DNA of 64,000 nt, taken from NCBI GenBank assembly GCA_001692895.1, contig KV748180.1:1482195-1546194 (forward strand), read 5' to 3'. The notes under the pieces are model-generated. The model was not told the origin of the DNA, did not search any database, and saw only the letters and a list, made by a program, of their open reading frames with translations. Both the position numbers and the translations under genes were made by a program. Each line of letters starts with the position of its first letter. Within the stretch, counting starts at the first letter, position 1. Shown one piece after another: positions 57,181-64,000 of the stretch. Origin of the DNA: Cenococcum geophilum 1.58 (lineage: Eukaryota > Ascomycota > Dothideomycetes > Gloniales > Gloniaceae).

Positions 57181-60100
57181 AGGTGCGCTGCCTATTTAAG
57201 TTTAGCGGGGCCCCGACACCCGTTTTCGGGCATCGCTCTCTCGCTTAGCCGACCGCCGCTTTTAACGTCTATAAAATGCTCCATCGCCTTTACTGCCCTC
57301 TCTACCAGCTCTTTCTCCCTTGGATTTCACTTCTGCCCTAGCCTTACCCCTGCTATAAGGCCCCACCCTCATGGCCTGCGCCCGCCCCTTAATACTAAAC
57401 TTCTAATTATAACTAACACCGAGATGCACGCTCTCTCAGCTGACGACTCCTAAATATTTAACTATCGTTTCTACTCTTGCGGCCTATATGCTACCGTTAT
57501 AATCTTGGTATAAACTACCTTAAATAGATACACTAGATTTAGGGAGGCTGATATTACATCCCCTCTTTAAGCCTTATTTTCTCTTTACGCTCCTTCTATT
57601 TATTTTCCTCTCTAGTATTTTTTTTATAGGCTATCTAGGTCTTTGGTTCTAACTTTTACATAGTCCTACTTTATCTATATTTTATTATCTTAGCTCTATT
57701 AACTAATAGCCTGCCCTAGAGTTAAGACGCCTATTTAAACACTTAGACGTTACGCCAGAAATTACTTTAGCGCTAGCACTCTACCACGCCATTACTATAG
57801 TTAATTAAAAAATATATCTTATCCTTACCGCTTTAATAATATAACTTAGGAGGCTGTAATTAAAATAAGGAGCTGCGGAGCCTAAACCGTAACTAGTTAC
57901 TAAAATAACTGCTATAGTAGTAGGAGTGTAAGTAGGGCAGGAGGGCGTAGCAAAAGGACGGCAAGGGGTTTAGATAAAGGGTAAACCTAACTAAAGGACT
58001 ATTAAATTAATCTTCTAACTAATAAAGGAAATGCCTTATTATATAAAGCTATTATAGCGCTAGAATAGGTTAGCAGAACTTTACGGATATTTTGTATAAC
58101 TGCTTGCCAATTACTTTAAACTAGTTAATTCTGTCTCTATTATAGAGTCCCTGTCTTATAAGAAAGAGTAGGTAGTATATTTTAGCGAATAAATAGGATA
58201 AATTAAGGCTAATAGGCTAGGATCTAGGGTATTCTATTAGCCTTTTATCCCCTAGGCATTAGTTTTGGCCCTCTTTAAAAAAACCTAAAATTAAAATCTA
58301 TGGAGAATAACCGGGAATACACGGTCTGGATTTAACGGCAATACTATAATATACTATTAATCTAGGATAACTATGTTATACTACTATGCTAAGGGCACTT
58401 AAAGCATCCACTATTGTAACTAGTAAAGGAGGGAAAGGTTATATAGCCGAAAGGGGCGGAATAAGTTAATCCGGTACCGCTAATGGATATTAGTATTACT
58501 ACTACTTATAGAAGTTGCAGATATAGCACTATTAACGTAAATCCTAGTGCTGTAAGGCGTAAACAGCAATATTTGTTTATATATTTGCTAACTAAAAGAA
58601 GTAATACTATGTAAGAATATTTAAAGGATTTAGTAGGGGAAGTAACGTAAAAGCCTTAGACAACTCCCTAAGTAGCTCTAGCTAGAAGTTAACCTATTAA
58701 GCTAATCCTAGTACCGCAGGCACCACTAATTCCTAGGGGATAGGCGCAATATTTATATACTATAACGCCTTAGCCCAAAGCTATATAAACTAAGCCACCG
58801 CCGTTACTATTAGGTTCGGCGGTAAGTACGGAGAGGATAATAGATTAAACTAGCTAAGGACTAGGCTATGCTAAGAGCATATATATAAGAATACACTTTC
58901 TTACTAATTCCTAGATTATCTTACTCCTTAAAAAGATTTTTTTATTACTTCTATATCTTTCTATCCCAATCCTTAAATTATAATGGACTTTTAATCTTTT
59001 TATATACCTAGAGCACCAACTACCTAGATTTCTAGGCCCAAGCTATACCCCCAATTACCCTATATACAATTACCTCCCATTATAGCTAGTAGATAAGGTA
59101 GGCAATTTACTAAAAGAAATAAGAGTTCTATGTCAATTATTAATCTTATAGCCTTTACTCCGGAAAAAACTGTTATAGAGTGCTAAATAGCTAGAGGTGA
59201 CCTAACTAGGGCTTAAGGTAAGTGTATATATAGTTAGATTATAGTAATAGTATCTAATATAATATAGGAAACTCGTCTATCGCCTAAAATAATATTACTA
59301 GGAAAACTTCTAGTGGCCCCCGTAGTAACAATAACGACTACCTTTTAAAAGTAGAAGACCTTATTTCTAAAAAACATTAGAGAAAAGAAATAGGAATTTT
59401 TAACCTTAATCCTTAACATACGACCACTAGGTAGTTATTTAATAATAAAAGTTAGAAAAGTGGCCTTCTTTATAACGGATATAGATCTAGAGCTAGGACT
59501 AAAGTATTAGTTAACAGCAAAGGTAAACATATTACATTTAAGATTTCTTTATAATCGGCTTAAGGAAATTGCTTATACTATACTATAGATAAACTAGCTA
59601 TACTAAATACTAAAAAACTATATAGCGGCCTATCCCACTATAACGCCTAAAGCCCTAAGCCTACTACCGTTGGCGATTAAACTAGCTTTACTCCTATTTC
59701 TAGTATCCTAAATAATATTACGGTTAGTTATCTAGGTGCTAAACCAGGAAGTACTAATAGCATTAATAATAGCTAGAGCCTTAATAACCAAAACTACAAT
59801 ATTAGCGAAAGTGCCAATAAGGCAGACAAGTAGCTAGAGAAGCCAATTAGAACCATTTTAGTCTTAGAATACCCTCTAACCCCCTCTAAGAATTTTAACT
59901 AAGGTAACCCCTAAAGAACTATAAATAACACAGGCGTCTAGGGTAAGGAGTTGGCCCCTAATCGCTCCAAAATATATAGGAGCGGCTCTGGCTCTAATAG
60001 CGCTAGCAACTATATAAGTAATTAAAACATTAATACTCTCTAATAGTAAGGAATTGGGCTATAAAATGGACTAGACTATACCTAAATAACTAGGATTAGA

Positions 60101-61530
60101 CATTCTAACTCCTGTAATAAACTTGCCGAAGAAGAACTACAGGATAAATCTACAGTAGGGGTTAGCGATTTTTGCGCACTAAGTCCGACTAAGGTAGATA
60201 CTAATAACGTTTACGGCGAATACCTTTATAGTAAGGGGGTTAACTTTAGATAAGATAGTAACTAGTATTTAGAGCAAACACTTCCCCAAAGCAATTTAGC
60301 CATAAAGTATTATATTAGTAGTAATCCTACGGAGAATAACATAAGTATAAAAAGAGCGTATTCTTAAAGAGCTTATTAAGGTATGCTTAAGATAATATTA
60401 AAAGAACCCCAGCCCACCTAATGCGTTTTCTTAGAAAATGCCACCTATAAGTATAACCTAGCTAAGAACGTAAGTAGATTAGACCCTATATACTAATTAT
60501 TACCAAAGTAATAAAGTTAATACGCTCCACTTTAAGCTAAGGCTCTACCATCTAGCGTTAATGCTCTACCTCGGAATACTCTTACTTAGAAACGGCCTAT
60601 CTCACTCATTAATTCCTCTATACTCCCTTAAGATGGTTAATCCGCTAAGCGACGTAAACGCTTAAGGGGAAAAACGGGGAAGGCTAGAATGGTGAAGGAA
60701 ATGCTCCTTTACGTATATCCACCTAATAAAAAGAATATGGGTTACACGGTTAAGCGTATTAAAGCTATTCACCTTATAGATAACGGGTTTATACTATCCA
60801 CTATAAAATAGACGTCATTAGAGGTACCAACGGATAGTCTAGTAGGAGAAGAGTATTATAGCCAGTTTAAGGGCTTATTTAAGATAGAGTTTAGAGAAAA
60901 GGAGTGGGACCTATAACGGGAGAAGCGGCTTTAGAAGATGGTAAGATATCTATATCACGGAGAGGATAACGATTACATAGTTAAGTATATTAAGGCTCTT
61001 CACATTATAGAGGATGGATCTATATAATGCACTATTAGATAGGCGTTATTAGTAGTAGCGGAGGATAATCTTAAAGAAGATCTGCTTAAATAGGCTAAGA
61101 AACTATTTAAGGAAAAGTACAGAGAGGAGAAGTAGGAGTAGTAGCTTTAGAAGAAGTAAGAAGCTACTAACTAAAAGCCCTAAAGCAAAGGTTAGAAGAT
61201 TTAGAGAAGGTAACAGGATATTTTTACTAGCTATAATAGTTTTAGTATCCCTTAACTGGCATCGGCGTTAAAGAAAAAAAGATATTTTTAGTATTTATTA
61301 TCTAGCAACCTAACTAATTGCTTTCGGCTTAGGTGCAAAATATACTTTTAGTAATTAGATAAACTAGCGAGGTAGGTAAGATCTAGTAATTACTTCTACT
61401 AAAAAGGGTCTCCCTTAAGAAGGTAACCCTTTTACTAAAATCACCCCTTACAAACCTACTTTATTAAGCGCTATAAATCTTACTATAAAAAAGCTAAAGC
61501 TAGTTCTTTATTGTAACCACTTATTATTTA
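57181..61530 (+). other. RIP-degraded block with unrecognised plus-strand frames
   Basis: The 92-codon frame at 57,175-57,453 is Ser/Pro/Leu-rich with no motif. From about 58,000 to 58,800 a plus-strand frame is interrupted nearly only at Gln-type positions (KHPLLQLVKEGKVIQPKG; MDISITTTYRSCRYSTINV). From 60,690 to 61,130 another plus-strand frame carries two related units of about 90 residues, each with VK-IKA-H-I--G and TI----L, one starting near 60,735 (YTVKRIKAIHLIDNG) and one near 60,975 (YIVKYIKALHIIEDG). No family was recognised for either. Confidence 0.4.
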
Positions 61531-61539
61531 AATATATTT

Positions 61540-62430
61540 TTATTTTGGGATAACGATATACTTCTTCAGCCTAATATATCTATTAACATTAATAAAGTAA
61601 ACTGTTTTATTAATGGCGACCATAATACGCATATTGTGATATATTAGCAATATATAAGCTAGTTAATAAATTCGCATATCTGCTAAGCTTTCCTTGAAGA
61701 AATACCATATAACGATCGCAAGAAATTATTTAAGAGCATAGACAAACAAGTACTTTTGAGATCACTTCCCTATATAGACTACGACTAAGCTTAGAAGGTC
61801 CTTATAGAATACCGTAGGGAAATTAACTCTATAATTGAAATTCTTAATCATGTTAATAACCAACAGCGAGCACTATTAATATTCGCGCTTACAAAAACAG
61901 CTTATATAAAAATATTTTATAATATAGACGAGGAAAGCAAGGACAGAGCTATTCGCAGTCTTAATAGCAAAGCTGTCTATAACGGGAGAAAGCAGATAGG
62001 TGCTGTAGCACTTAGTAGTTATAGTGCCTATCCGTTAAACTAGATAAAATTCGAAGATTTATATGCTTCTTATAAGAAGAAATATAGCTTTAGAGACAAA
62101 ATATAGAGAGCGAATTATTAGGACTATACCTATTATAGAGACTATTTGCTTAATCACTATGGAATAAACTGCATTTAATGCCAAGTTCCACTACATGTTA
62201 TTCGCCTTTAAGATCGGCATTACTTATAGGAACTTAGACTAACCAAGATAAAGGTTAACGGACTTATAGTCTACCCACAAGACCAAATTGTATACGCGAT
62301 AGCAAAATTTATAGAAGAAGGAGACCCTTACTAGTACAAAGCGGAAGTCCTTTATAACTATTATGGCGCTGCATACAATATAGCGGTATTTAATTTCCTT
62401 AGTATACTAGCTTTTAGGTAAAGGCTTTAC
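61540..62430 (+). pseudogene. Relic of an unrecognised protein of about 300 residues
   Basis: A single plus-strand frame runs across the interval with few stops, all at positions suited to Gln or Trp. Long clean parts include AFLEEIPYNDRKKLFKSIDK (61,691-61,750), RREINSIIEILNHVNNQQRA, VALSSYSAYPLNQIKFEDLY (62,008-62,067) and FIEEGDPY-YKAEVLYNYYGA (62,311-62,370). It is the least mutated relic gene outside the islands. Acidic and basic residues alternate as in a soluble helical protein. No membrane segment, zinc ligand set or catalytic motif is visible, and I do not recognise the family. Confidence 0.5.
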
Positions 62431-62434
62431 CCAT

Positions 62435-64000
62435 AAATAAGATATATAGAAGGCGGAGGTAGAGGCAATAATAGTAGGTAGTGCGGTGCTAACTAGTATA
62501 GTAGATTTCTGTTACTTTAAAGAGATATCTATATACTCGCTATAGGTTTGTATAATAGCGCTCAAACAGCTTATTCTGTAAGATTAAATAACGATACTAC
62601 CGCGTAGAATAGATTTTAGAAGTTAAAAAGGTCTATAATATACTATTTTAAAATCGCAGTACTTTTTATACAGTTATGATATTAAAATACTATTTTTTGC
62701 TAGTAATGTTCGCTACAGTTATTTCTAAGCAGATTATTAGCTTTAATTATTTCTGGAGACGATTTTAATCCGTTTATAATAATGCAATGCTTTTATACTA
62801 TACTAAATATAAATATCTAACTAAAATATATTATATTAGTGCGGAAGAACTAACGCATCGGTCTCTGGCTTTATAAGTAGTACTTAGCTATTATTGCTTA
62901 TTAAATTATAAGTGGTCTCTGCCTAAATCTATATAATGTAGGTAAAAGCAATGCCGCTTTCTAAGCGCTATACTACGGTTTCTAAGGCATATAGCGTAAG
63001 TAAGGAGTTAGGAGATAAAGCTACGGCGCATTTAGCCAGCTCTAATATAACTAAAAAGAAGTTTAGAAATACAGTTCTTACTCCATTTAAAACTAAATAA
63101 GGGGCTCTATATACTAGTGTTTAGGGGTAGCCCTAATAGTTAATTATCGTTTAAAGCTAATAATCTAACTAAGCCAAGCTTTACGCTTAGAATTAAATAG
63201 GGGACTCACTTAATATTATAAGAAGGGCCTTAGACACTAGATGCCGGTAGAGACATTAGCTACTTAAATACCTAGAGGTCACGGGCGGTAAAAAGATTAT
63301 CCTACAACTATTAATATAACTTAGTATTGCGGCGAAGCAGCTTATATAGTTTAATATTTTTAGATTAAAACTATACTTTTAGCATTAGTTTTAGGCGCAA
63401 GGGTATAAAGGGCGTTATTACGCAGTGTTTTTTTGCTCTATAGCACTTACAATTCTTAATTCTTTTATTCTGGCCCTAAGCTCTCACCAGCCATACTTTC
63501 TCCAGTTAAGGACTACTTATAGCCATCCGGTCCCAGACAGGTAGGAATTTCTTACCCAATAATAGGCTTATCTAACCCCGCGAATATAGTCGCTAATATT
63601 AAGCACGTTTCTCTAATACCTCCTAGTAAGATAGCTAAATAATTATAGATCTTTTAATTACACTAACGGCCAAGCAGGTAATAATAAAGCTCACTTTACG
63701 GATATTTCTAATAACAGCTTAGATTGTAAAAGAGAAGATAAACAGCCTATTAGATTCCTAAGAAGACTAAACCAAATTTTAGAAGGCGTAACCAAAAACG
63801 GTGCACTTAAATACTAGGTAGAGTGGAAGCCTAGGCTAACGAGTATTAGAGCCGCGAAGAGTAATAAAGATTTAAGGTATTGCTTGGTTCACATTATAGA
63901 TAAAGTGGCAGTTTTATACTAAAAGCTTACTAAGGAGCCTGTGACTAACCTAATATCCTATAAACTTCGATCTTATTATAAAAGGAATCTTAGTAAGTTT
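62435..64000 (+). other. RIP-degraded sequence with unrecognised plus-strand segments
   Basis: Near 62,450-62,620 the frame reads NSAQTAYSVRLNNDTTA, and near 63,630-63,990 it reads NYTNGQAGNNKAHFTDIS and VEWKPRLTSIRAA. These look like parts of former genes, but frames change several times and no family can be named. The window ends inside this stretch. Confidence 0.35.

Noticed and set aside
1..64000. Alternative genetic code with TAA/TAG read as Gln
   Set aside because: TAG also stands where Trp is expected, catalytic residues are mutated, and CpA is lost in non-coding DNA too. The clean ClpB-like frame uses CAA/CAG for Gln normally. RIP explains all of this.
1..64000. Telomere or subtelomere location
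   Set aside because: No TTAGGG arrays were seen, and the idea that some relics are telomere-linked helicases rests on impression only.

Overview
This window looks like a heterochromatic, AT-rich block from a filamentous ascomycete (Pezizomycotina). About 59 of 64 kb is saturated with TpA and poor in CpA/TpG, yet keeps many CpG. That is the signature of repeat-induced point mutation (RIP), which converts CpA to TpA, rather than of CpG-methylation decay. In almost every recognisable reading frame the stops are TAA or TAG at positions where Gln (CAA/CAG) or Trp (TGG) is expected. The real content is therefore found by reading frames through these stops, and most open frames in the block are accidental. 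No tRNA, rRNA, CRISPR array or intact bacterial-type gene was seen. The genus cannot be told from what I can see.

Layout: 200-809, 3' end and LTR of a Gypsy-type element (a second copy lies at 49,350-49,959); 830-3,440, Tad-like LINE (minus); 3,640-7,170, heavily mutated chromodomain Gypsy A (plus); 8,150-10,250, DUF3435 tyrosine-recombinase-like relic (plus), the family of Starship captains; 10,260-17,130, mutated sequence with minisatellites; 17,133-19,480, FunK1-type kinase relic (minus); 20,200-21,960 and 23,340-25,730, two long unrecognised relic genes; 25,770-27,595, 5'-truncated LINE (plus); 27,904-28,161, a 258-bp LTR-like short repeat that escaped mutation (a second copy lies at 50,704-50,961); 29,460-31,400, relic frame; 32,060-33,060, a second protein-kinase relic.

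Two structurally complete chromodomain Gypsy elements stand almost back to back: B (35,295-41,638, minus, 192-bp LTRs, TSD cgcta) and C (41,648-47,560, plus, 370-bp LTRs, TSD attat). Within each element the two LTRs differ, by eye, only by transitions, as expected of RIP.

Two islands have normal CpA/TpG. The first, 51,250-54,890, carries an intron-containing Hsp70-like gene on the minus strand that is probably decayed. The second, 56,720-57,180, carries the C-terminal end of what looks like a ClpB/Hsp100-type AAA+ protein. Between them lies a mutated piggyBac-type transposase (55,050-56,719, minus). The rest, 57,180-64,000, is mutated again and contains at least one fairly clean unrecognised relic frame (61,540-62,430).

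The parts do not form a pathway. The window records a succession of insertions: old saturated elements and gene-family relics, then partly mutated B and C, then short repeats that RIP left alone. The points most worth a second look are the DUF3435 relic with mutated kinase relics downstream, the consistent strand bias of mutation in LINE and Gypsy elements relative to their coding strand, the paired insertion of B and C, and a hairpin that appears inverted between the two copies of the short repeat.
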